From contig BMQD01000011.1 in NCBI GenBank assembly GCA_014647935.1, forward strand, positions 124,001-188,000: a stretch of DNA of 64,000 nt, written 5' to 3'. Source of the DNA: Planomonospora parontospora (GTDB taxonomy: Bacteria; Actinomycetota; Actinomycetes; Streptosporangiales; Streptosporangiaceae). The notes under the pieces were generated by a model. It searched no databases, was not told where the DNA came from, and saw only the letters and a program-made list of their open reading frames with translations. Each line of letters starts with the position of its first letter. Position 1 is the stretch's first letter. Shown in pieces: positions 53,471 to 62,158 of this stretch. The position numbers and the translations under genes are program-made.

Positions 53471-54643
53471 TCAGCCGTACCAGGAGCGCAGGACGCCCAT
53501 GGGGGCGTAGCGCCAGCGGGGCAGGTGGCGGGCGGCGTAGACGAGTTCGCGGCACTCCTGTTCGAGGGCGAACGCGCTCAGCAGCCCCTCGTGGAGCAGG
53601 TGGGCGTGCCCGCGTTCGCGCAGGCGACCGGTGTAGGCGTCCCGCAGGGAGAGGGTCGCCCGCGCCGCCCACCGCGCGGTCGCGGCGGGGTCGGCGCCCC
53701 GGCGCCGGATCGCGATCTGCCCGGCGTGCTCCAGGCTGGTGGACAGCTGGGCGAGGTCGCGGGCGGCCGGCTGGTAGGGGTCGGTGTCGGAGACCGTCGG
53801 GTTGCCGTCGAAGTCGACCACGGCGTAACCGCCGGACCAGCGGAGGATCTGGCCGACGTGCAGGTCGCCGTGGATGCGGATCAGCGGGGTCGCGTCGTGG
53901 CCGTTCAGGGCGCGGAACCTCTCCGCCATGAGGCCCGCGCGGGCGGCCAGCCACTCGCCGTCCTCGCCGTCGGTCAGCGCCAGCGCCTCGCGGAGCGCCG
54001 CCTCGGCGCGGGCCGCCCACGGGCCCGGCGGGCACGCGTCCGGTCCCGGGTCGCGGGGCCGATCGGGTCCTCCGCTCCCCGGGCTGTGGGCGAACGGTCG
54101 CTCACGCCCGTCGGGCGGGAGCCGTACCGGGTCGGGGAAGGTCCCCGACGGGGCGGCCAGGGCGACGTGCAGGTCGGCGGCGAGCACGCCCAGGCCGGCG
54201 GTGAAGTCCGTGCGGCCCGCGGCGGCCTCGTCCACGCACCATTCCCAGCCGTCCCGGGCGTCCGGCAGGTAGGCCGTCACCAGGGCGAGGAGCTCGCCAC
54301 CGCGGGTGAGCGCCGCGTAGGGCGCGGCCGTGGCGGTGAAGCCGACCGCCGACAGGTGGGCGAACATCTCGGGGGCGGGCTGGGGGAGCGGAGCGGGAGG
54401 TGTGAGCCATTTCACTACGACGGTCTCGCCGACGACCACCGAGTGGTTGGTCTGATCGACGTCGAAGCCGCGTTCAACCGCCCCGGCGGGCAGGACGGGC
54501 AGCGGGTGGAAGCGGGTGACGTCGTACGGTGCGGGAACGTGCCATGCCAGGGCGGACAGCAGCTCGGCGGTCCGGCCGTCGCCGGCGCGGGGGGCGCCGT
54601 CGAGGCGCTCCCATATTGAAGGTCCGTTCAGCAAACAGATCAA
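53471..54643 (-). CDS. Maltokinase-fold sugar kinase, glucosamine-kinase-like
   Basis: A protein of up to 390 residues with the APH/maltokinase fold. NHSVVVGETVVVKWL (about 66-80) fits the ATP lysine strand. RIHGDLHVGQILR (about 256-268) is the catalytic loop, and VVDFDGNP (about 273-280) the metal loop. These features match glucosamine kinases such as that of Streptacidiphilus, which are encoded beside SIS genes; maltokinase is the alternative. The start is uncertain: TTG 54643 gives MICLLNG..., but a downstream start is possible. The N-terminal region overlaps the AT-rich promoter zone shared with the divergent importer operon. Confidence 0.7.
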   Translation of the reverse strand: MICLLNGPSIWERLDGAPRAGDGRTAELLSALAWHVPAPYDVTRFHPLPVLPAGAVERGFDVDQTNHSVVVGETVVVKWLTPPAPLPQPAPEMFAHLSAVGFTATAAPYAALTRGGELLALVTAYLPDARDGWEWCVDEAAAGRTDFTAGLGVLAADLHVALAAPSGTFPDPVRLPPDGRERPFAHSPGSGGPDRPRDPGPDACPPGPWAARAEAALREALALTDGEDGEWLAARAGLMAERFRALNGHDATPLIRIHGDLHVGQILRWSGGYAVVDFDGNPTVSDTDPYQPAARDLAQLSTSLEHAGQIAIRRRGADPAATARWAARATLSLRDAYTGRLRERGHAHLLHEGLLSAFALEQECRELVYAARHLPRWRYAPMGVLRSWYG

Positions 54644-54670
54644 GCTTCCACGTGGTGATGTCGCGATCAG

Positions 54671-54699
54671 TGTTGCTCAAGTTGATGTTGCCTGCAACA
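54671..54699. promoter_or_regulatory. Candidate operator TGTTGC-CT-GCAACA with extra half-site
   Basis: A perfect 6-2-6 palindrome lies at 54686-54699; a further TGTTGC half-site is at 54671-54676, 15 bp upstream. It is about 75-100 bp before the importer start at 54774, within an AT-richer gap between divergent operons. A regulator of polyamine-type uptake would be expected to bind here. Confidence 0.5.
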
Positions 54700-54773
54700 C
54701 TCCTGCTTTGGTCTGTCACGTCCGAAACGACCGAACCACCCTCATACATCTGAATTATGAAGGAGTAGCGGCT

Positions 54774-55901
54774 GTGTCCCGTTCCCGGTACACCCGTCGT
54801 CTTCCGGCTGCCGCAGTGGCCGCCGGTCTCGCGCTCGCACTCTCGGCGTGCGGCGGGGAGGCCGCCGACACCGCCGCGTCCCCCGCGTCCGGCGCAGCCG
54901 TCGACCAGCTCGACCCCAACGCCGACCTGTCGAAGCAGAGCCTCACGGTGACCGTCTGGGACGGTTACACGCCCAAGGAACTGCCCCAGGAGATCAAGAG
55001 CAAACTCAAGTTCGACCTGAAGGTCACGCTGCACGACACCAACGAGGTCGCGATGGCGAAGCTCACCTCGGGCGCCGACACCGGCATCGACGTGGCCTTC
55101 GTCTCCGGGCAGTACGCCCAGGCGCTCAACGAGGCCGGGCTGCTGGAGCCGCTGCACCCCGAGCTGATCCCGAACCTGGCCAACCTCTACCCCGAGGCGA
55201 AGGAGCTGGCCTACGACAAGGGCAACACCTTCTCCGTCCCCTACACCTGGGGCACCACCGGCATCTGCTACCGGGAAGACCTGGTGAAGACGAAGCCGGC
55301 CAGCTGGAACGACATCCTCGACCCGCCCGCCGAGGCCAAGAAGAAGGTCACCATGATGACCACCGAGCGCTGGCTGGCACTGCCCGCCATCAAGGCGCTC
55401 GGCTACTCGGTCAACACCCGCAGCGACGAGGAGCTGGCCAAGGTCAAGGAGAAGCTGCTCGCGGCCAAGCCGAACCTGCTCGCCTACGACGACACGACCT
55501 TCGGCGACCGCCTGAAGAGCGGCGAGGCCGTCATGGTCGAGGCGTGGGACGGCTGGTGCCCGACCTCCGAGAAGAACATCAAGTTCGTGGTCCCCAAGGA
55601 GGGCAGCGACCTCTGGGTGGACACGATGGTCATCCTGAAGTCCTCCAAGAACAAGGAGGCCGCGCACGCGTTCATCAACCACATCCTGGACCCGAAGGTG
55701 CACGGCTGGGCCGCCTCGAACATCCTGTACAAGGTGCCGAACAAGGCCGCGATGGACATCGTCGACGCCGACCTGAAGGCGCAGAACACGCCGCTGCAGA
55801 TGAGCCCGGCGGACCTGCTCCAGGGTGAGTCGATCATCGACCTGGGCGAGGACTCGGCCAAGTTCACCCGCCTGGCGACCGAGGTCGCGGCGAAGCAGTG
55901 A
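54774..55901 (+). CDS. Polyamine-type ABC substrate-binding lipoprotein (PotD/PotF-like)
   Basis: A 375-residue lipoprotein. Signal peptide with lipobox ALSAC (Cys near 24) and a mature part beginning LTVTVWDGYTPKELPQEIKSK. SYGTTG-like segments (PYTWGTTGICYREDLVK) and WDGWCPTSEKN fit spermidine/putrescine-binding proteins, with acidic and aromatic pocket residues. It feeds the two permeases and ATPase that follow. GTG 54774 has AAGGAG eight nt upstream. The stop overlaps the permease start (GTGA). Confidence 0.88.
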   Translation: MSRSRYTRRLPAAAVAAGLALALSACGGEAADTAASPASGAAVDQLDPNADLSKQSLTVTVWDGYTPKELPQEIKSKLKFDLKVTLHDTNEVAMAKLTSGADTGIDVAFVSGQYAQALNEAGLLEPLHPELIPNLANLYPEAKELAYDKGNTFSVPYTWGTTGICYREDLVKTKPASWNDILDPPAEAKKKVTMMTTERWLALPAIKALGYSVNTRSDEELAKVKEKLLAAKPNLLAYDDTTFGDRLKSGEAVMVEAWDGWCPTSEKNIKFVVPKEGSDLWVDTMVILKSSKNKEAAHAFINHILDPKVHGWAASNILYKVPNKAAMDIVDADLKAQNTPLQMSPADLLQGESIIDLGEDSAKFTRLATEVAAKQ

Positions 55902-56776
55902 CCGGTTCCACCGTCGTCTCCGGCGCGGCCGCGGCATCGCGGTCGCGCCGGTCGCGCGCGCTGGGGCGGCTGGTCTTCCTCGGGCCCGGCCTCGCCTACC
56001 TGGTCGCGTTCCTGCTGATCCCGCTGGCGCTGGTGCTCGGCTACACGGTGTTCCGCCGCGGGCGGTTCGGCGGCGTCGTCTACGAGGTGACGGGGGAGAA
56101 CTTCACCCGGCTGCTGGACCCGCTCTACCTCGAGGTCGTGCTCGGTTCGCTGAAGCTGGCCACGATCGCCACGGTGATCGCGCTGCTCGCCGGGTATCCG
56201 ACGGCGTACCTGATCGCCCGGCTGCCCCGCCGGTGGAAGACGGTCGCGCTGGTCGCGATCGTGCTGCCGTTCTGGACGAACTTCCTGGTCCGCGTCTACG
56301 CCTGGATCGTGCTGCTGAGCGGTCCCGGCCTGCTCAACGGCGCGCTGGAGAAGATCGGCCTGGGCCCGTACGAACTGCTCTACGGCCAGGGCGCGATCGT
56401 CACCGGCCTGGTCTACTCCTACCTGCCGCTGATGGTGCTCCCGCTGTACGCCGCGATCGAGCGGCTCGACCCGCAGCTCCGCGAGGCCTCGGCCAACCTC
56501 GGCGCCTCGCCCGCGCGCACGTTCTTCTCGGTGACGCTGCCGCTGACCAGGTCCGGGGTGGTCACCGGGTGCCTGTTCGTCTTCGTGCCGAGCTTCGGCA
56601 ACTTCATCGTCCCCGAGCTGCTCGGCGGCGGGCGTTCGATCATGGTCGGCAACCTGATCAGGGACCAGTTCCTCAAGGCGCGCGACTGGCCGTTCGGCTC
56701 CACGCTCGCGCTGGCGCTGCTGGCCGTGCTGATCGTCCTGCTGCTGCTGCAGGCCTGGAGTGCCCGCCGTGCGTAA
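55898..56776 (+). CDS. Polyamine-type ABC permease (PotB-like)
   Basis: A 292-residue permease with six helices and the EAA loop (REASANLGASPARTFFSVTLPLTRSG near 200-225). WTNFLVRVYAW near 125-135 is typical of PotB-type proteins. It heterodimerises with the next permease. GTG overlaps the binding-protein stop. Confidence 0.93.
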   Translation: MTGSTVVSGAAAASRSRRSRALGRLVFLGPGLAYLVAFLLIPLALVLGYTVFRRGRFGGVVYEVTGENFTRLLDPLYLEVVLGSLKLATIATVIALLAGYPTAYLIARLPRRWKTVALVAIVLPFWTNFLVRVYAWIVLLSGPGLLNGALEKIGLGPYELLYGQGAIVTGLVYSYLPLMVLPLYAAIERLDPQLREASANLGASPARTFFSVTLPLTRSGVVTGCLFVFVPSFGNFIVPELLGGGRSIMVGNLIRDQFLKARDWPFGSTLALALLAVLIVLLLLQAWSARRA

Positions 56777-57542
56777 GCCCCGACTGCTGTACGTCCCCTT
56801 CTGGGCGACCTACCTCTTCCTGTACGCGCCGATCGTGGTGCTGGTCGCCATGTCGTTCAACTCCGGCGGCTCGCCGTACTCCTTCGACGGCTTCAGCCTC
56901 AAGTGGTACGGCGAGCTGGCCGGCAACGCCGAGATCCGGCACGGCCTGGTCAACACCCTGATCGTGGCCGCGGGGGCCACGGCCCTGTCCACGGTGCTCG
57001 GCACGCTGCTGGCGGTCGGCATGGCCCGGCACAGCAGGTCGAAGGCGCTGGACGCGATCGGCGTGCTGCCTGCGGTGCTGCCGGACCTGGTGCTCGGCAT
57101 CGGCCTGCTGATGTTCTACGTCTGGGTGAAGATGGAGCTGGGCCTGCACTCGGTGCTGCTGGCGCACGCGGTCTTCGGCACGGCGTTCGTGGCCGCGGTG
57201 GTCCGCACCCGGCTCGCGCACGCCGACACCTCGCTGGAGGAGGCCTCCCGCGACCTGGGCGCGACCCCGGTGACCACGTTCTTCCGGATCACCCTGCCCC
57301 AGCTCGCGCCGGGCATCGCGGCGGGCGCGCTGCTGGCGTTCACGCTCTCCGTCGACGAGTTCGTCATCGCGTTCTTCACCTCGGCGCCGACCGAGCCGAC
57401 CCTGCCCATCGTCATCTACTCAATGGTCCGCTTCGGGGTCACCCCGGAGATCAACGCGCTGGCCACCGTGCTGCTCGCGGTGAGCTTCACCGTGGTGATC
57501 GCGGCCCAGCGGATGACCCGACTGACGGAGTCCCTTTCCTGA
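56769..57542 (+). CDS. Polyamine-type ABC permease (PotC-like)
   Basis: A 257-residue permease with six helices and EAA loop EEASRDLGATPVTTFFRITLPQLAPG near 160-185. SFNSGGSPYSFDGFSLKWY after the first helix is a PotC hallmark. GTG 56769 overlaps the previous gene by eight nt with CTGGAG nine nt upstream; GTG 56760 in frame is the alternative. The stop overlaps the ATPase start (TGATG). Confidence 0.93.
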   Translation: MRKPRLLYVPFWATYLFLYAPIVVLVAMSFNSGGSPYSFDGFSLKWYGELAGNAEIRHGLVNTLIVAAGATALSTVLGTLLAVGMARHSRSKALDAIGVLPAVLPDLVLGIGLLMFYVWVKMELGLHSVLLAHAVFGTAFVAAVVRTRLAHADTSLEEASRDLGATPVTTFFRITLPQLAPGIAAGALLAFTLSVDEFVIAFFTSAPTEPTLPIVIYSMVRFGVTPEINALATVLLAVSFTVVIAAQRMTRLTESLS

Positions 57543-58582
57543 TGCTGCAGATCACCGGTGTCAGCCGCCGCTTCGGAGACGTCACCGCGCTGTCGGACGT
57601 CTCCCTGGAGATCCGCCAGGGCGAGTTCTTCGCCCTGCTCGGCCCGAGCGGCTGCGGCAAGACCACGCTCCTGCGGATCCTGGCCGGGTTCGAGTCGCCG
57701 GACGCCGGCTCCGTCACCCTCGACGGCGCCGACCTGCTGGGCAGGCCCGCGCACCGCCGCCCGGTCAACCTGATGTTCCAGTCCTACGCGCTGTTCCCGC
57801 ACATGACCGTGGCCAAGAACGTCGCCTACGGCCTGGAGCGGGAGCGGCTGCCGAAGGCGGAGGTCCGCACCCGGGTCGGCGAGGTGCTGGAGAAGGTGGG
57901 CCTGACCGAGGCGGCCGGGCGCAGGCCGCACCAGCTCTCCGGCGGCCAGCGGCAGCGGGTCGCGCTGGCCCGCGCGATCGTCAAGCGGCCGCGGCTGCTC
58001 CTGCTCGACGAGCCGCTGTCCGCGCTGGACAAGCAGGTGCGGGCGGAGATGCAGCTGGAGCTCAAGCGGCTCCAGCACGAGGTCGGCATCACCTTCGTCG
58101 TGGTCACCCACGACCAGGAGGAGGCCATGTCGCTGGCCGACCGGATCGCGGTCTTCAACGCGGGCCGGGTGGAGCAGGTGGACGAGCCGGTCGCGCTCTA
58201 CGAGCGGCCGCGCACCCCGTTCGTCGCCGGGTTCGTCGGCGCGGGCAACCTCTTCCCGGGCCGGGCGTGCGCGGTGGGCCTGGCCGCCGACGGGCTCGGC
58301 GTGCTGCCCGGCGCCTCCGACCTGCCCGACGGGACGTCCGCGCTGCTGGCCGTACGGCCGGAGCGGGTGCGGCTGGCGCCCGAGACCGCGGAGGGCGCCG
58401 GCACGCTGCGGGGCGAGGTGGCGGACGTGAGCTTCTACGGCGGCGTCTCGCACGTCTCCGTCGCCGTGCCGGGCTGCGAGCGGCCGGTCCTGGTGGCCGT
58501 CCAGGGCGCCACCCGGGCCCGGCCGGGCACGCGGGTGGCGCTGTCCTGGGCGCCCGAGGACGGGGTCCTGGTGCCTCAGTGA
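57542..58582 (+). CDS. Polyamine-type ABC ATPase (PotA-like)
   Basis: A 346-residue ATPase. Walker A GPSGCGKTT, signature LSGGQRQRVAL, Walker B LLLLDEPLSALD, and a C-terminal TOBE-like domain (VRPERVRLAPETAEGAGTLRGEVADVSFYGG). It energises uptake of a polyamine or similar solute. The last seven nt overlap the convergent tetR gene. Confidence 0.94.
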   Translation: MLQITGVSRRFGDVTALSDVSLEIRQGEFFALLGPSGCGKTTLLRILAGFESPDAGSVTLDGADLLGRPAHRRPVNLMFQSYALFPHMTVAKNVAYGLERERLPKAEVRTRVGEVLEKVGLTEAAGRRPHQLSGGQRQRVALARAIVKRPRLLLLDEPLSALDKQVRAEMQLELKRLQHEVGITFVVVTHDQEEAMSLADRIAVFNAGRVEQVDEPVALYERPRTPFVAGFVGAGNLFPGRACAVGLAADGLGVLPGASDLPDGTSALLAVRPERVRLAPETAEGAGTLRGEVADVSFYGGVSHVSVAVPGCERPVLVAVQGATRARPGTRVALSWAPEDGVLVPQ

Positions 58583-59184
58583 GACGTCTTCAGCGGGTTG
58601 CCCGTGACCGTCCGGGCGTAGGAGAGGATCAGGTCCGCCGCCTCCTCCGGGCCGATCACCGGATGGCGGGCCGTTATGCGGTAACCGTACGCGTCCTCCA
58701 GCGCGACGAGGTTGCGCGCGATGACCAGGGAGTCGTCGGCCAGCGTGAAGGTCCCCAGCGCGCTGCCGGTCTCCAGGATGCTCTGGTACATCGAGACCTG
58801 CCGGTCGTAGAGCGTGGTGAGCAGCAGGGCGTACATCCGGTTGCGGGAGGCGGCGCCGCCGAGTTCGTTGAGCAGCCGCACGTCCGGGTCGTCCGGGCCG
58901 TGCGGCAGGCCGGAGCGGATGGTCACGACGAGCTTCTCGGCCGGGTCGCGCATGCCGCTGATCCGCTTGAGGCGCAGCTCGTAGAAGCGCTCCATCCCGG
59001 CGTGGTGGGCGTCCACCAGCAGTTCGCCGAGGTTGGGGTAGTGGTAGAGCACCGCGCCGGAGGTCAGTCCCGCCTCCTCGGCGACGTGGTTGAGGCCGAC
59101 GCCGTCGGTGCCGTGCCGGATGATCGCCCGGCGCGCCGCGTCGATGAGGTCCACCCGTCGGTCCGACCGGCTCTTGCGCGCCAT
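58576..59184 (-). CDS. TetR-family transcriptional regulator
   Basis: A 202-residue TetR protein. The helix-turn-helix is at about 14-55 (DAARRAIIRHGTDGVGLNHVAEEAGLTSGAVLYHYPNLGELLVDA). The C-terminal helical ligand domain resembles BetI-type regulators (VRLLNELGGAASRN). It converges on the importer and diverges from the glycosyltransferase, and probably controls one or both. Confidence 0.9.
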   Translation of the reverse strand: MARKSRSDRRVDLIDAARRAIIRHGTDGVGLNHVAEEAGLTSGAVLYHYPNLGELLVDAHHAGMERFYELRLKRISGMRDPAEKLVVTIRSGLPHGPDDPDVRLLNELGGAASRNRMYALLLTTLYDRQVSMYQSILETGSALGTFTLADDSLVIARNLVALEDAYGYRITARHPVIGPEEAADLILSYARTVTGNPLKTSH

Positions 59185-59251
59185 ATTTCCCCGTTCGTCA
59201 CCCTTGGTTTATGCCGGGGTCCATAGTGACCGCTGTCCGGCATTTCCGCTA

Positions 59252-59280
59252 GATCAATATTTAAACCAGTATTCACCAGA
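59252..59280. promoter_or_regulatory. AT-rich element between tetR and glycosyltransferase
   Basis: ATCAATATTTAAACCAGTATTCACC is an imperfect inverted repeat (AATA-N10-TATT) about 35 bp before the glycosyltransferase ATG and 75 bp from tetR. It is the only AT-rich spot in the 125-bp gap and a candidate promoter/TetR operator. Confidence 0.45.
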
Positions 59281-59309
59281 TTCCAAAACCCCTGATCTCG
59301 GAGGACACG

Positions 59310-60587
59310 ATGGCTCTTACGATCCTGTTCATGCCGGAGAGCGCCTACGGGCCGACGAACAACTGCATCGGCATCGGCGACATTCTTCGTAAGCGCGGCC
59401 ACCGGGTCGTTTTCGCTGCTGAAGCCTCGTGGAAGGGGAAATTGACGGCGCTCGGCTTCGAGGAGGACCTGGTCGACCTCGCCCCGCCGTCGGAGGAGGA
59501 GCAGGACGCCGGGCAGTTCTGGAAGGACTTCATCCGCGACACCGCGCCGGAGTACCGCAAGTCCACCGCCGAGCAGCTGGAGACGGTGACCAAGCCGATC
59601 TGGGACGCGCTCATCGACGGCGCGAAGTACTGCGAGCCGCAGCTCAAGGAGATCATCGAGCGGGTGCAGCCGGACGTCATCGTCGAGGACAACGTCATCG
59701 CCTTCCCGGCGCTGGTGACCGCGGGCAAGCCGTTCGTCCGCATCGTCTCCTGCAACCCGCTGGAGGTCCGCGGCGAGGGCGTGGCGCCGGTCTTCTCCGG
59801 CCTGCCCGCCGGCGACCGCTCCGAGTGGGACGCCTTCCGCGCCGAGTACGACCGGACCCACCGCGAGATCTGGACCGCCTTCAACGAGTGGGTCGTCGAG
59901 CAGGGCGCCCCCGCCCTGCCGGACCTGGACTTCATCCACTCCGGCGACCTGAACCTCTACGTCTTCCCGGAGATCGCCGACTACACCGACGCCCGGCCGC
60001 TGGGGCCGAGCTGGCACCGCCTGGACTCCTCGGTCCGCGAGACCGACGAGGAGTTCGAGCTGCCGGAGGCACTGAAGGGCGGCGAGGGGTCGCTGGTCTA
60101 CTTCTCGCTCGGCTCGCTCGGCTCGGCCGACGTGGAGCTCATGCAGCGGGTGATCGACGTGCTGGCCACCACCCCGCACCGCTACATCGTCTCCAAGGGC
60201 CCGCTGCACGAGGAGATCAAGCTCGCCGGCAACATGTGGGGCGCGGAGTTCCTGCCGCAGACCAAGATCCTGCCGCTGGTGGACCTGGTCATCACGCACG
60301 GCGGCAACAACACCGTCACCGAGGCGCTGCACTTCGGCAAGCCGATGATCCTGCTGCCCCTGTTCTGGGACCAGTACGACAACGCCCAGCGCGTCCACGA
60401 GCTCGGCTACGGCGTGCGCCTGTCCACCTACGGCTTCGCCGACGCCGAGCTGACCGGGGCGGTGGAGCGGCTGCTGGGCGACGCCGCCCTGCGCGGGAGG
60501 CTGGCCGCCGCCGGCGAGGAGATCCGCCGGCGCGACGGCCTGCGCCGCGCCGCAGACCTGATCGAGCAGGCCGGCACCGGGGCCTGA
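59310..60587 (+). CDS. GT1-family UDP-dependent glycosyltransferase
   Basis: A 425-residue GT-B enzyme of the YjiC/macrolide glycosyltransferase group. The acceptor half begins TILFMPESAYGPTNNCIGIGDILRKRGHRV. The donor site is THGGNNTVTEALHFGKPMILLPLFWDQYDNAQRV (about 330-363), with the catalytic-type His absent from the first few residues, where Glu and Asn appear (MPESAYGPTNN). It would glycosylate a small hydroxylated or aminated molecule; the substrate is unknown. It is followed by aldehyde dehydrogenase after 29 nt, so both are likely cotranscribed. Confidence 0.88.
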   Translation: MALTILFMPESAYGPTNNCIGIGDILRKRGHRVVFAAEASWKGKLTALGFEEDLVDLAPPSEEEQDAGQFWKDFIRDTAPEYRKSTAEQLETVTKPIWDALIDGAKYCEPQLKEIIERVQPDVIVEDNVIAFPALVTAGKPFVRIVSCNPLEVRGEGVAPVFSGLPAGDRSEWDAFRAEYDRTHREIWTAFNEWVVEQGAPALPDLDFIHSGDLNLYVFPEIADYTDARPLGPSWHRLDSSVRETDEEFELPEALKGGEGSLVYFSLGSLGSADVELMQRVIDVLATTPHRYIVSKGPLHEEIKLAGNMWGAEFLPQTKILPLVDLVITHGGNNTVTEALHFGKPMILLPLFWDQYDNAQRVHELGYGVRLSTYGFADAELTGAVERLLGDAALRGRLAAAGEEIRRRDGLRRAADLIEQAGTGA

Positions 60588-60616
60588 CGGCCGACCACAT
60601 CTACCAGGGACGTTCC

Positions 60617-62023
60617 ATGGGCATTCTGATCAACCCGGCGACGGGCGAACCGCTGCACGAGGCGCCCGACACCCCGGTCGCGGAGGTGGCGGCGGCCGTA
60701 CGGCGGGCGCGGGCGGCCTTCGCGGAGTGGGGCTCGGCGACCCCGGCCGAGCGGGCGCGGGTGATGCTGCGCTTCGCCGACCTCGTCGAGGCCGACGCCG
60801 AGGAGCTGACCCGGCTGGAGGTCGCCGAGACGGGCAAGCCCGCGGCGGTCTTCCGCGACGGCGAGCTGCCCTTCGCGGTCGACAACCTCCGCTTCTTCGC
60901 CGGGGCGGCCCGCTCGCTGGACGGCACCGGGGCGGGGGTGCTCAGCGCCGGCTACACCTCGGTGCTGGTCCGCCGCCCGGTCGGCGTCGTCGCCTCGATC
61001 GCGCCCTGGAACTTCCCCCTGGTGATGGCGGTCTGGAAGGCCGGGCCCGCGCTCGCCGCGGGCAACGCGGTGGTGGTCAAGCCCGCGCCGCGGACGCCGG
61101 GCAGCACGCTGCGCCTGGCCGAGCTGTTCGCGGCGGCCGGCGCGCCCGACGGGCTGCTGCAGGTGGTCCTCGGCGACGCCGAGGCCGGCGGGGCGCTGGT
61201 GGACGACCCGGGCGTGGACATGGTGAGCGTCACCGGTTCCACCGAGACCGGCCGCGCCGTCATGCGCGGGGCGGCCGGCTCGCTGAAGCGGGTCCATCTG
61301 GAGCTCGGCGGCAAGGCCCCGGCCCTGGTCTTCGGCGACGCGGACCTGGCCGAGATGGCCCGGGGCGTGGCGATGGGCGCGACCTACAACACCGGCCAGG
61401 ACTGCACGGCCGCCACCCGCGTCTACATCTCCCGCGAGGTCTACGACGAGGGCGTCGAAGCGCTCCGCGCGACGCTGGAGCGGATCAGGCCGGGCGACCC
61501 CTGGGACCCGGCGACCGACATCGGCCCGCTGATCTCCGCCGGGCACCGGGACCGGGTGCACGGCTTCGTCGAGCGCGCGGTGGCCGAGGGCGCCTCGGTG
61601 CTCTGCGGGGGCGCCCCGGCCGAGGGGCCAGGCTTCTACTACCCGCCGACGCTGATCGCCGGAGCCCGTCAGGACAGCGAGATCGTCCAGGGGGAGCTCT
61701 TCGGGCCGGTGCTGGTCGCCCTGCCGTTCGACGGGGAGGACGAGGCGGTACGGCTGGCCAACGACACCCCCTACGGCCTGGCCTCCTCGGTCTGGTCGGC
61801 CGACGTCGCCCGCGCGCTGCACGTCTCGCACCGCCTCGACGTGGGGGTCACCTGGGTCAACGACCACCTGCCGATCGCCTCGGAGGCGCCGCACGGCGGG
61901 GTCAAGGGCAGCGGCTTCGGCAAGGACATGAGCCAGGAGGCGGTCCAGGAGTACTCCGTGACGCGCCATCTCATGATCAAGCACCAGGCGCCGGAGGCGA
62001 GGGACTCCTTCCGGCCTGCCTGA
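60617..62023 (+). CDS. Aldehyde dehydrogenase (aminobutyraldehyde/succinate semialdehyde type)
   Basis: A 468-residue aldehyde dehydrogenase. Catalytic Cys lies in NTGQDCTAATR near 264, and the general base Glu in LELGGKAPALVFGDAD near 232. PWNFPL, VTGSTETGR and the C-terminal GVKGSGFGKDMS are typical of 4-aminobutyraldehyde dehydrogenases. Its position after a polyamine-type importer supports oxidation of aminoaldehydes from imported amines. AGGGA precedes the ATG. Confidence 0.9.
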   Translation: MGILINPATGEPLHEAPDTPVAEVAAAVRRARAAFAEWGSATPAERARVMLRFADLVEADAEELTRLEVAETGKPAAVFRDGELPFAVDNLRFFAGAARSLDGTGAGVLSAGYTSVLVRRPVGVVASIAPWNFPLVMAVWKAGPALAAGNAVVVKPAPRTPGSTLRLAELFAAAGAPDGLLQVVLGDAEAGGALVDDPGVDMVSVTGSTETGRAVMRGAAGSLKRVHLELGGKAPALVFGDADLAEMARGVAMGATYNTGQDCTAATRVYISREVYDEGVEALRATLERIRPGDPWDPATDIGPLISAGHRDRVHGFVERAVAEGASVLCGGAPAEGPGFYYPPTLIAGARQDSEIVQGELFGPVLVALPFDGEDEAVRLANDTPYGLASSVWSADVARALHVSHRLDVGVTWVNDHLPIASEAPHGGVKGSGFGKDMSQEAVQEYSVTRHLMIKHQAPEARDSFRPA

Positions 62024-62158
62024 AAACGATGGGTGATTAGTGCCCGAATATCCCATTTATAGGGATTTGTCGATAGTTACTCCATTCGTAGTGACGATAA
62101 AGGATGTGCTCAAATTGCTTCCGCCGCTTCCCTACTCGGCGAGGGGTTACCTAGGCCA

